A stretch of 64,000 nucleotides of DNA from Mastigamoeba balamuthi (lineage: Eukaryota > Evosea > Mastigamoebida > Mastigamoebidae). Below the pieces are notes generated by a model that saw nothing but the letters and a program-made list of their open reading frames with translations, was not told the origin of the DNA and ran no database searches. Location: the NCBI GenBank assembly GCA_902651635.1, contig CACRSC010000044.1, positions 104,556 to 168,555 of the forward strand. The letters run 5' to 3'. The position numbers and the translations under genes were made by a program. Positions within the stretch are counted from its first letter, which is position 1. Every line of letters begins with the position of its first letter. This document shows positions 1 to 10,849 of the stretch, piece after piece.

Positions 1-3000
1 GCGGTGCCCACCAGCAGCGAGTCGGAGGCGGAGGCGAGGACGCTGGCGGCGCCGTTCCCCGCGGTCGAGGTGCTCGAGTCCGCCGTCCTCGCGGCGCTGC
101 TGGCGTTTGACGTGGCCCCGAGGCTCTACTTCTCGATCCCGGGCACGTTCAAGCACCGGCGCCAGGCGTGGTTCCACGTCTACGTCGCCGTCATCCTGCT
201 GTCGCTCGTCGACACCCTCCTCTCGTCGCTCATGCGCTGTACGCTCGCTGCTGCGCACTCTGGGCGGCCGGTCTTCTGCTCCTGCAACCCCCTATCTCCC
301 TGCCACCCAACTTCTCTGCGTGAGCGTGTCCACACACTGATGAGGGGGAGACGTAGCAGTCCTCTGCTGACTCGCTGTGCCTCGGCTGTGCGCGTCTCCT
401 GTCCCTCCTCTCCCAGATGCTGGGGGCGACGCTGTGAGGTGGAGCAGGCCGCTGAGGGTCTACCTGCTCGTGTACCGCGTGGAGAGCCTGCGCGTGACGC
501 TGCGCAACATCGTGATCGCGGCCGTGCGCATCTCGTACCTGCTGGTGCTCTACTTTGTCATGGTCTTCATCTTCGCCTGTCTCGCCGTCCTCCTCTTCCA
601 CCGGAGACCCGTCCGACCCCCCCCCCCCCCCCCCCCAAGGGCCCCATCGGCGCCACGCCTGACGTACTTTCACTCGCTCGCCAGGAGGGAAACACCATGT
701 TCAAGAACGACGTGTTCGAGGCCACGTACCAGCTGATCCTGCTGGCGACGACGTGCAACCACCCGGACGTCTACATCGCCGCCTACAACCAGAGCCGCTG
801 GAGCGCCCTCTTCTTCATGACGTTCACTGTCGTCATGCAGTTCTTCTTCCTCAACCTGATTCTCTCCATGGTCATCAACACCTGGCGCTCCCTCCTCAAG
901 GTGCCTCCGAGTTTCATTTTTTCCGTCGCAGTCGGCCAATTCAATTGACATTTGCGCATTTTTTAAATCGCAGAGAGAAATTGCGAAGTCGCTGGCGATG
1001 CGGACCGAGACGCTGCGCGGGGCGTTTGCGCTGCTGTCGCGGGGGACCGAGTGGGTCACGCGGCGGCAGTTCATCTCGATGATGCGGGCGCTGAAGCCCA
1101 ACTGGCCACGGGGCAAGCACCCGTTCTACTGGGCCGTCATCGACTACGACAACAACGGCGTCATCTCGTTCCCGCAGTTCCAGGTCGTCACCGAGAGCCT
1201 CGAGATCTCCGTCGAGCACGTGAGCTCCATCGCCAACTGGATCCCCGTCAAGCTCTCGCGCGCGTGCAACACCATCATGTCCTCCACGGCCTTCACCATC
1301 GTCACCGCCACCATCACGGTGCCTCTGTTGCCCTCTCGTTGTCTTTATTGCGCTTGCGGTCTACCAGTTGTGCGTGCACTTGGCAAGCAACAATTGCCCG
1401 AATGACGGGCGTTGCGCAATGAATTGCCCAAGCGGTGTGCTCTCTCAATTGCGGCATAGCTCTGCTCGGCAGCGCACATGCCGTCCGAGACCACGTTTAC
1501 TTTGTGGGGAGACAACACGAGGAGCTCTGGCTGACACGCGCGCCGCTACCCGCAGTTCCTGATGGCGATCTGGCCCATCGTGGAGGTGGAGCTGGAGAAC
1601 AGGGGGATAGTGCTGCTGAGTTACATACAGAACATGGTGCTCGAGCTTGCGTTCCTGGTGGTCTTCACGCTGGAGATCGCGCTCAAGATCATCGCCAGGC
1701 GCAGCGTCCTGCTGTTCCTGCAGCGGCCCTCCAACGCCTTCGACACGGCCCTGCTGGCCGCCTCGTGGCTCACGGCCGTCGTCTCGCTGACGGCCATCGG
1801 CAACGCGGACGTCGTGCGCATCATGATGACGCTGCGTGTGCTGCGCGTCGTGCTGCTCGTCGGCGGCCTCATCGAGTTCTACCGCTGGCTCTTCTTCGCC
1901 GCCTCGCGCGTCGCCCCGGCGTTCGTCTCGATCGCGATGGCGCACTTTGTGTGGATCTACCTCTGGGCGACGACGGGCTGCCTGCTCTTCGGCGATGTCG
2001 TCGAGCGGGCCGCGGTCGAGGGCAGCGACAAGGGCTACGGGAAGATCGCAGACACGGACTGGAGCAAACTGGGCTACCAGCGCATCACGTACAGGACGTT
2101 CCCCGAGGCCATCGTGCTGACATGGGTGCTCTCGGTCGTCAACAACTGGCACGTCATTCAGGCCGTATACGTGGCGGCGACGGGCACGACGGCCGTGCGC
2201 GCGTTCTTCTGTCTGTTCTGGGTCGTCGACGTGGTCTGCACGCTCGGCGTCATGATCGCCGTCGTGCTCGAGCTCGTCATGCGCCAGTGGGAGGTCCGCA
2301 ACGAGGTCGACCCGCTGCGCGCGCAGATCGAGTCGAGGGTCAAGCAGATCCTCGAGTGGAACATCGGCGCGCAGGCCGCCGAGGACTCGTGGCTCTCGCG
2401 CAGGAAAACCAAGTGCGCAATTTCTACTTAGTTTTTTTGCAACGTCGTTCTGGCACTTGGCCCGCGTTGCTCACAACGAGGGGGCGGTCCAGGCTGTCCT
2501 CGCTGCTACAGAGGATGGTGGAGCACGACCTCACTCAGTCCGACTTCAAAGTCGTGCGTCTGACACCAGGCAGCTGACCCGCGGCGGCCTTTCACTCTCT
2601 CACTCTCGGCTCGCTCGCCCCGTCGCCCCGCAGACGGACATCGACAAGTGGACGCCGGCGCTCGATGGGGTGTTCAGGCAGCACAACATCGCGAGGTTCA
2701 CGCCCGTGGTGTCGGTCGACAGCGGGGCGGGCGCAGCGGCAGCAGCAGTGGACCCGGACCACGAGAAGGAGGACGCGGAGCAGATGATGACCAACCTCAA
2801 GAAGCAGTGGATCGAGCTCGAGACGCAGAAGGGCGGCGACATCCCCGACGACGATGACCTGCCGCAGCCCACCGCCGCGGCCAATCCCCCCGAGGCGCCG
2901 GTGCCGCAGGGCAGCGCGGACGAGCCCGCCAGCCGCCGTGGGAAGACCCCGCACATAGTGGAGCGCACGAAGCCCACCATCGTGAGGAAGACGTCGCCGT

Positions 3001-3149
3001 TCACCCCGCACGAGGTGCTGGACGAGGTCGACCTGCGGGACACGGAGGCCCCCGCTCCTGCTCCCGCTCCTGCGCCCGCGCCGGGGCTGAGCAGGGGTGC
3101 CAAGACACCGCTGAAGCTTACCATCAGGAAGCCGCCGCAGGACCGCTAG
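1..3149 (+). CDS. Two-pore cation channel (TPC), 5'-partial
   Basis: Endolysosomal or vacuolar two-domain voltage-gated cation channel; the window opens inside domain I. Exons recovered by frame and splice signals: to about 237 (S2-S3), about 417-610 (S4-S5, arginine-bearing helix starting PLRVYLLVYR), about 684-900 (pore: LLATTCNHPDVYIAAYNQSR, matching the TPC filter TTaNNPDV.mPAY), about 973-1318 (linker with a degenerate EF-hand-like loop DYDNNGVISF), about 1559-2412 (domain II: S4 MMTLRVLRVVLLV; filter VVNNWHVI, the TPC VNNW signature), then short C-terminal exons ending in an acidic, Pro-rich tail with an Ala-Pro repeat near 3050. The EF-hand linker resembles plant TPC1, but position 12 of the loop is Q, so Ca2+ binding is doubtful. 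The intron near 611-683 holds a long poly-C run. Exact splice sites at the 3' end (2413-2633) are inferred. Confidence 0.9.
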
Positions 3150-3597
3150 TAGATAACACAGCAGATAACCAAATCATTTGCCTTGTTGCCGCCGAATTTT
3201 CAGTTCAGCCAAATTGCGCTACTGCAGGCCCTTTTTCAGCTGATATCGTGTCGGGTGTAGCATCGCGAGAGCAGGAACTCCGAGACTAACGAGAGACGCT
3301 CCTTTCTCTTGGGATAAGTGGCTCCGAGGAGACGGTTGATTGCTCCAGGGGCAGCAGCACGAGAGTAAAGACTTCTGGCTTCTCTACCCTGACCGCAACG
3401 CCTACACACCATGGATTGTTGCAATTGCTGTTGCTCCACTGCTTCCTTGGGCCTCTCGGCAACGGCGGCACATCATTCGTCAATACCTCTCGCTGTCTTT
3501 GAAAAAACGAGACGGGTAACACCCGATTGATGGTTGCGGGCTGCAGAGAGTGTATTTTCAAATGGTTCAGTGCAGCTCCAGCAGCAGTGCCAGAGGC
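3150..3597. other. Convergent intergenic stretch
   Basis: Lies between the 3' ends of the TPC gene (+) and surface-protein copy A (-). Nothing recognisable as coding, RNA or repeat was seen. Confidence 0.5.
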
Positions 3598-5613
3598 CTA
3601 CAGCCAGGCCGCAATGAGGGCGAATCCTGTCAGGGTCATCGCCAGCGAGCCAGCAACACTCGTCACGTCCTGAGCGCTCTGGCTGTTGCTGATGCGCGTG
3701 GAGTAGCACAGATGTGAGAAGGCATCGCTGGCATGAGGCCTCGCTCCGAAAGGAGATCCAGTGCAGCGCGGCGGCGGAGTGAACACCGAGTCGCTGATGG
3801 GCAGACCCTTTTCAAAGACCTGCACTGTGCACTTGGAGCTCACGGGCACCGCGGCGTCGGCCAGGGTGAGGAGGAACGAGCTGTTGAACGACAGGAGAGT
3901 GTCCGTGCCAGCCCTGTAGACGAGGTCGACCGGCGATTCGAGCTTCAGCATCGTCCCAGTGGCGTGGTAGACGTCCACCTGACGACCCTCTAGCATGACA
4001 TTGCGAGAGACTCTTACCACGTCGAGCGCCGAGAGGTTCATCATACCCAGCAAGAACTCCCTGCGTGGAACCATAGTCAGAACAAGGAACGAGGAGAGAC
4101 AGAGTGCGAGACTGGCCTGGGCTTCAGAGGTGTCACAGCGCAGACAGATTCGGAAGTGGAGTTGAAGGTCGCGTAGAGGTCGTCGCGCCAGATGGCGGAG
4201 TAGTTGAAGGGCTGCAGGTACTTGTAGATGGCCTCCTGGAAGTTGCCCTCGGCCCAGAAGGCTGTGCTCCACGCGAAGGCGTCGTGGTCCATCCACAGCT
4301 CGTCCCTCACGAACACCATGCCATTGAGGCTGGTAACCGCAAGGATGTGGGTAGAACACGGCAGCCCCGGAAGAACCGCGCGAACACCATGATCGCCCTC
4401 CGACCTGCTGCCCGTGGAGCCTGCGGTGATCGAGAGCGCCGAAGATGACGAGAACCGCGCCGCGCTGCCGCCCTCGAGCGAGACCGAAGCCTCTTGGCTG
4501 CCCTGGGCGTGAATGGAGGAACTTGTGGAGCTCTCCGCCAGCCCGCCGAACGACGTGATGCTCGGCACGCTCGATGACGACTCGGGGGCTGGGCACTGAG
4601 AAGAGGAGGCGACGCACGCCAGCGCACCTTCGCACCACTTGCACGCTCCCGATGACGTACCGCACTCGCCACTGGTGCTCCTGTTGGTGCAGAGGGGACA
4701 CGTGCCGTGCGAGCACCCCACACTCTCTTCGTCGCACCAGATGCACCTGCCACTGGGGCACTGCTCCGGCGCCTCGTAGTGGCTGCACGGGGCTGCCAGC
4801 AGAGGAACGTCAGTCCGGTGCAACGTCGATGAACGAGAATAAGACAACGCACGGGGGCACTCAGTGCCATCGAGGGCACACACGAAGGATGCTGGGCACC
4901 AGTGGCAGTACGAACTGAGGACAGCGCTGCACGCCGATTGGTTCGAGATGCCCTCGCACGAGGGCTCCGGTGGGTAGTTGGGGGCCCCGCTGTCGACCGC
5001 GGGCGGCATCGGGACGGCGTCTCCAGTGAGCCACCTGTCGATCACCAGCTGGACGAAGGTCCGCCCTCCGAAGACGAGGTGTATGGCGACAGGCGTGTTG
5101 GTCTCGGCGAGGTAGAGCATCTCGTAGGAAGCGCCCATGATCCTGTCATCGGGCGAGCTCGTGTACGTGTCGCACCACCCAGACGACGTGTTGACCTTGG
5201 GGCCCTACGCGAGGGATGTGGCCCTCTCTCCTTGAGCGAGCGAAGCAGAGGCAGAGCGGCCACACCTTGGTGTACATGAGGTCACCGCGGAAGGACATGG
5301 AGAGGGGCCACTGGAAGGCGGGGTTCGTCCACGTCCCCGCCACGTAGTTGTGGCTCCACCCGATCGCCACCGAGCGTCGCCTGTCCATCCACGTGGTCGT
5401 GTTCAGCGAGTACTGCGCCCTCTTGGCCATCTCGGGAGTCGCCATCTTGTCGACCGAAGTCCATCTCGTCTGCCACGCCTCGCGCACCGTCATGTGCCTG
5501 TCGGGGAACTGTACCCTGAGGTACCACTGCTCCGGAGGCTCGGGCAGCTGTCCCGCAACACAGGAAGCTGCGCAGAGCACCAGGGAACAGACGCACAACA
5601 CACGCATCGACAT
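3598..5613 (-). CDS. Surface protein family, copy A (secreted, PSI-like Cys-rich, GPI-type C-terminus)
   Basis: Unrecognised family. A four-exon model keeps frame throughout: 5613-5266, 5195-4853, 4792-4117, 4060-3598, giving 609 aa. The start is the Met opening a signal peptide (VLCVCSLVLCAASCVAG). It is followed by LPEPPEQWYLRV, REAWQTRW and WMDRRRS blocks. Next come three PSI/plexin-like Cys motifs (YCHWC, CIWC, CKWC), a Ser-rich stretch, then a C-terminal domain (VFVRDELW, YSAIWRDDL, YRAGTDTLLSFN). The end is hydrophobic (SLAMTLTGFALIAAWL), as in GPI-attachment signals. Introns are 70, 60 and 56 nt; the last appears to be GC-AG. Many NxS/T sites fit an extracellular protein. Paralogues lie at 19200-29565. 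Function unknown; adhesion, recognition or variable coat are possibilities only. Confidence 0.8.
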
Positions 5614-7308
5614 GGCGATCAGAGCTCTGTTAACTGACCCAACAATTTGAAAATAGTGACTTTGCGCCTTCAAAGAATGCGGCTGATGTATCCCCCGCCT
5701 AAACTGGTATTCTTCTCTGCACGAATCCGCAATCGGCAGCCTGACAGCAGGATTTTGACCCGAGCCAACCGACCGAACGGGCTCCTCGTTTTCTTCTCAG
5801 CCTTTTCTTGCGTTTCTCACCTGCACGAGGCGAAATCGCTCTCTGAGCACGATATCTCGCATTGCATTCAGCGCCCACTCCATCACCAGCTCGACTGGAG
5901 TCCTGTCGCCCGCACTTCATCACAAACAGAGCGTTTGAAGCTCTGCTCCAACCCGACTTTTCTCACCTCGTTGGGTCCAGCCGAGAAATCTCAACAGATC
6001 TATGGCCTGGCGCTCCACAGGCAGTCGTCCAGGAACGCACCCTATGGCCCACAGTAGATACCGAGAAACAGACATCCGGTGCACGACTGTTGAAAAACGC
6101 TTTGTTGTCGGGAACAGATTAATACCCGCAGCAGCACAACCGAAATGCGATTATCGCAATTATCGTAATTGACCGAGCGCTGTGGTAACCCCCGACACTC
6201 CGGTTGCGTCCAAGTCGTCGACGAGAGGGACGACGCGATGCCGGTCAACCAGGCGCAGTCGGACGGGCCGCAGGCCTGCACAGCTGCGGGGAGTGAGATC
6301 TGCCAAGTCCCGTTGCTCGTTTCAGGGTGGTCATCCGCGTGGGGACCAGAGGGAGACTCATCTGACCCCGCACTCCAGATTGACGAGCTGTCCCGGCTTG
6401 AGAGAAGAGTTGGAGGGAGGCAGGGAGAAGGGTTGGGTGGGGCGGGGACAATCAGCAGAACGCCACCCCCGGCATGCAGCACAATTGAATGGCGCCCTCG
6501 CAGGGTGGTGAGCCCCGTTGTGCTCTCCAGAGACCGCAGAGTCAAGCATCTCCCCCATGCCCCGAGACTTCCCGGCCAAGCCCACTCCCCGCACCTTAGG
6601 GTGTTCGAACAGCGTGTCGCAGACTGGCGATCGAGTCTCGGAGGCTGTCCTGCAGCACCATCTCGTGGCAACTGTGGGCTATGAAGGCACGAATGAGTGT
6701 GAACGACCACCGTTGAAGCAGAAGATAGAAAGAGCGAGCGAGAGAGAGAGGGCACAGCGGTGCTTTCGTACCTGAGGTTGTGCACAGGGGCGTTTTAAGC
6801 TCGAGAGGTTGCAGGGGCAGTCGACCACGAAGCGGCGCTCCTGCACGTCGAAGGGCCGGACGCGCTCAGATGAGCCATCGCTGGTCGTGCCCAGGGAAGG
6901 TGATGCCGTCCTTCCTGCGCACGTTTCACCTGCGGTCAGATCGCGCGTTTGCACTCCATGATGGGGGGGGGGGGAACACTGGCAATGGGCTTTGGGACGG
7001 GGCAGGGCCTCTGGCGCACTCCAGGCTTGATGGATCGTGCTCCTGCACTTCCTGGGGCTCGGGCACTAGAGCTAGGGCAGCGAGCGGACTGCGACACCAG
7101 CGAGCAGATGGCCCTGGTCGTCCTGTGATCCTGCAGTGCTAATAAACTTGTGCAGTGCCCTCGCGGCTGCTTCGTCACACGCTGACATCAGCAGATTTGG
7201 ACGATTCGTGCCTGTGGCCCCTGAATCGGGTGCCCGCGACCCAAAGAGGGCGATACGTAGGGACACCCTACTTCCTCACAAGTTGGACTACTGCGCAGAA
7301 GCAGCGCC
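5614..7308. other. Upstream region of copy A with degenerate duplicated segment
   Basis: No intact gene recognised. About 5620-6363 is duplicated almost perfectly at 13691-14430, and more distantly, with the following stretch to about 6900, at 15080-16350. A short piece around 6230-6340 recurs in inverted orientation near 26625-26730. Fragmentary reading frames on both strands (for example NGTWQISLP on the minus strand, QVPLLVSGWSSAWG on the plus) are shared between copies, so an older gene may lie here, but I cannot decide the strand. A 13-G run sits at about 6962-6975. Confidence 0.5.
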
Positions 7309-8311
7309 ATGGACTCGGGAGCGTCGCTCGACAAGAAGCCCGAGGTGAAGGTCAAGCACGAGCCCCAGGACGACCCTCAGGCAATTGTCAAGCCCGAGCC
7401 CCGCGACGACCTGCAGGTGATCGTCAAGCCTGAGCCCAAGGACGACTCGCAGGTCGCCATCAAGTGCGAGCCCCAGGGCGACCAGGAGACGCTCTCCAAG
7501 ACCGAGGTCGAGCAGCGCGAGCCTCCCACAAAGCGGTCCCGCTCGCAGGCTCCCCAGGCTGACGAGCCGAACACCGCCAGCGTGAGTATATTTATTGCCT
7601 TCGGCCTACAAATCGGCGTGGTGGCACTCTCACACAAAAGGAGCGTGTCTGCGTCCAGTCGGCCAGGTGGATCGACCACTTGCACTGTGATGTCGCCCAG
7701 ACCGCGGTGGTCGCCAACCAGGGCGCGGGCAGGGCGAAGAGGCGCCGCAGCAGGGGGAGGCGCAACAGGTCGTCCAAGGAGCCGCAGAAGGTGTCTGAGC
7801 ACCGGTTCGTCTCGAACTTTGTCCTCGACCCCCAGAAAACGCACATAGTGAACCACGAGGTCCTGCGGACCGTGCGCTTGGTGGTAAGAGACAGCTTCCT
7901 GGCATCGAGCATACCCTTAAGGCTTTCATGCGATGCGTGCAGCCCATGGCCGTGGCCATCGGGACGCTTGTCCGCAACGGCTCCATGTGGCTGGGGCTCA
8001 GCGTAATCACCGAGATCTCGACGGCCATGCTCCACGCGGTCCTCGTGGTCGACATGGGCTCGGACCTCGCACGCGGGGTCTGCGGACTCGCCATCGCGAA
8101 CCACGACGACAAGATGGCCAAGTTCAACGACCCCAGGATCACGGGGCACAAGGCCCCGCTGCTGTGGCTGTTCAACGTCGCGAACAACCACTACCCCGTC
8201 GAGCTGCCGGCTTCCACGTGGGACTCGGTGCTGAACGCCGTCGGGGACCGCCAGCTGCTGGCAGAGGATGCCAGGGACACCGTCCTGAGGCTCTTTGAGA
8301 TTCCGCTCTGA
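7309..8311 (+). CDS. Tandem SUMO-site-motif protein, copy 1 (unrecognised family)
   Basis: Three exons: 7309-7581, 7659-7883, 7943-8311 (introns 77 and 59 nt, GT-AG, both phase 0), 288 aa. Residues 15-58 are four 12-residue repeats, each with a psi-K-x-E site followed by acidic residues: VKHEPQDD (K16), VKPEPRDD (K28), VKPEPKDD (K40), IKCEPQGD (K52). This matches the known negatively charged amino-acid-dependent sumoylation motif. A basic patch PPTKRSRSQ near residue 75 looks like a nuclear signal, and exon 2 holds another (AKRRRSRG). The C-terminal domain (ITGHKAPLLWLFNVANNHYP, ending LFEIPL) matches no family I know. A close paralogue is at 17926-18863 and a scrambled fragment at 14431-14700. 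A nuclear, SUMO-regulated role is inferred from motifs only. Confidence 0.75.
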
Positions 8312-8863
8312 GTTCCCCTCCCATCCATCTCTCTCTCCCCGCAACTGCGGTGTTGTGCTGTTGAAACAGGCCTATTGTCTGGCACGCAAACGGACCCATG
8401 GCCTCATGCGCCTGCGCCTGTGCCTGCACCTCGCTTTCTGCCTCGGCTGCCATCTGCACCCACTTGCACCACCATCACTCCTGTAGACAGGTTCGACCGG
8501 CGATTTGAGATTCAGAGTCTCCCTCAATGGCAGCAGAGGGAGAATTATCATTGTCATTGTCATTGGAGATTCAGTGCCATTCCAGTTGCGTGGTAGACGT
8601 CCACTGACGGCCCTCAAGCATGCCATTGCATGAGACTCTGACCACACCGAGCGCTGAGAGGTTCATCATGCCCAGCAAGAACTCCCTGCGTGGATACCCA
8701 TAGTCAGAACATGGAACCAGAGGAGAGACAGAGTGAGAGACTGGCCTGGGCTTCAGAGGCGTCACAGCACAGACAGCTTCAGAAGTGGAGATGAAGGTCG
8801 TTGAGAGGTCGTCCCGCCAGATGGCCGAGTAGTTGAAGGGCTGCAGGTACTTGTAGACGGCTT

Positions 8864-9096
8864 CACAGTCCTTTCATTTATGGCTCATAAATGACTTCTC
8901 TCACCCATAGAATAAATGCCCACTTTTGCACAATAAATGACTGTCATGTATGCCTCATTTATAACATATAACTGTTTTTTGTCATTAATAACAGTCATAT
9001 ATGACTCTTTAATGAAAAATGAAAGTCATTAATGAGGCATAAATAGTCAGCCAGTTTCGAAGAAGTCATAAATGAGCCATAAATGAAAGGACTGTG
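8864..9096. mobile_element. MITE-like element inserted in copy B
   Basis: A 233-bp AT-rich insert with terminal inverted repeats of about 32 bp: the left end begins CACAGTCCTTTCATTTATGG and the right end is its near-perfect reverse complement, ending GGACTGTG. The interior is built from repeats of ATAAATGA / TCATTTAT and has no ORF. Comparison with the uninterrupted copy A shows it interrupts the exon-3 homologue. The target duplication is short (2-3 bp, T-rich) or unclear, so the superfamily is not assigned. Confidence 0.8.
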
Positions 9097-10063
9097 TTTC
9101 TCTTGGAAGTCGCCCTCAGCCCAGAAGGCTGTGCTCCACACACAGGCATCGTGGTCCATTCACAGCTCGTCTCTCACGAACACCATGCCGTTGAGGCTCG
9201 TAACCGCGAGAATGTGGGCAGAACACAACAGTCCTGGAAGAACCGCAGGAACTTTTCGGGGGAATGGAGGAACTCGCGGATCTTTCCATCAGCCTGCCAA
9301 GCGACGTGATGCTCGGCACGCTCGATGACAACTCGGAGGCTGGGCACTGAGACGAGGATGGGATGCACGCCAGTGCACCTTTGCACCACTTGCAGGCTCC
9401 CGACGATGCACTACACTCGCCACTGGTGCTCCTGTTGGTGCAGAGGGGACGCGCACTGTGCGAGCACCCCACACCCTCTTCGTCACATCAGATGCACCTG
9501 CCACTGGGGCACTCACTGCTCCTGCGCCTCGGAGGGCTGCATGGGGCTGACAGCAGAGGAACGTCAGCCCCGGTGCAAAGATGATGAACGAGTAAAGGAC
9601 AACGCACAGGGGCACTCAGTGCCATCGAGGGCACACACGAAGGATTCTGGGCACCAGTGGCAGTACGAGCTGAGGACAGCGCTGCACGCCGATTGGTTCG
9701 AGATGCCCTCGCACGAGGGCTCCGGTGGGTTGTTGGGGGCCCCGCTGTCGACCGCGGGCGGTGTAGGGACAGCGTCTCCAGTGAGCCACCTGTCGATCAC
9801 CAGCTGGGTGAAGGTCCACCCTCCAAAGACGAGGCGTATGGCGACAGGCGTGTTGGTCTTAGCGAGGTAGAGCATCTCGTAGGAAGTGCCCATGATCCTG
9901 TCATCGGGCGAGCTCGTGTACGTGTCACACGCACCACCCAGACGACGTGTTGACCTTGGAGCCCTACGCGAGGGATGAGGCCCTCTCCCCTTGAGCGAGC
10001 GGAGCAGAGGCTGAGCAGCCGCACTTTGGTATACACGAGGTCACCGTGGAAGGATGGGAAGAG

Positions 10064-10683
10064 CACAAATATACAGGCAAAACACAGTGACTCGGCCATT
10101 CGTCACTAGCATCTCAAAACCGAACCGGTGGCAACGGCAACACGACGCGATCATTTTAGTAGAAGACAGCTGAACCAAAAGGCCCCCGAGAATAGCATGC
10201 TCTGCGTGGCGCTCATCACGGGGTCCGTCGTCATGTCGATCGTGCCGCAGTGGGTCGTATGGTACGTGCAGGCCAACGCGAGCATGCGGGCGGTCAGCCG
10301 GGACCTCGTCGGCGAGATCACCAACAAGGCGATGGTGACCCTCGAGATGGCCATCAGCCAGGCCGAGCAGATCACCTCGGAGATCACGCTCATCGCTCAT
10401 CGTCGCTGGGCGCATGCTCGGACGGCTACAACGTCTCGGAGGCGGTCGTGCAGGGCCGCTGGCGGGACTACTTCAACAAGGTCAGCGTCCCCAAGCGCTC
10501 GGGCTGGGCCATCATCACCGCCGACCGCTTCGGCTCCACAGTCTGCACGTTTGGCAACCCACTGATGCTCCAGTCCAAGGCCATACCGGGGGTGCCGGTG
10601 TATGTGTGCATGGCGACTGCCTCCCTCATTCATCGCTGCCGCTTCCCCCGTTGGCTCACTGCTCCCTGGCTCCCTGAACGACA
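10064..10683 (+). pseudogene. Captured fragment of a membrane sensor-type gene
   Basis: About 620 bp absent from copy A interrupts the exon-1 homologue of copy B. On the plus strand it encodes one transmembrane helix (ITGSVVMSIVPQWVVWY) followed by an extracellular-looking helical and mixed segment (NKAMVTLEMAISQAEQITSE; then, after a frame change near 10400, GRWRDYFNKVSVPKRSGWAI and FGSTVCTFGNPLM). That layout resembles the N-terminal sensor region of eukaryotic receptor cyclases or kinases, but no catalytic domain is present. A GT at about 10600 could be a retained intron start. No target duplication was found. Family assignment is tentative. Confidence 0.5.
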
Positions 10684-10849
10684 GGGGCCACTGGAAGGCG
10701 GGGTTCTTCCACGTCCCCGCCACGTAGTTGTGGCTCCACCCGATCACCACCGAGCATCGCCTGTCCATCCACGTGGTCATGTTAAGCGAGTACTGTGTCC
10801 TCTTGGCCATCTCGGGGATCGCCATCTTTGTCAACTGATGTCCACCTCG

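Noticed and set aside
5862-6122. An 86-codon frame conserved without change at 13928-14188
   Set aside because: The conservation comes from a recent DNA duplication, not selection. The third copy near 15.3 kb does not keep the frame.
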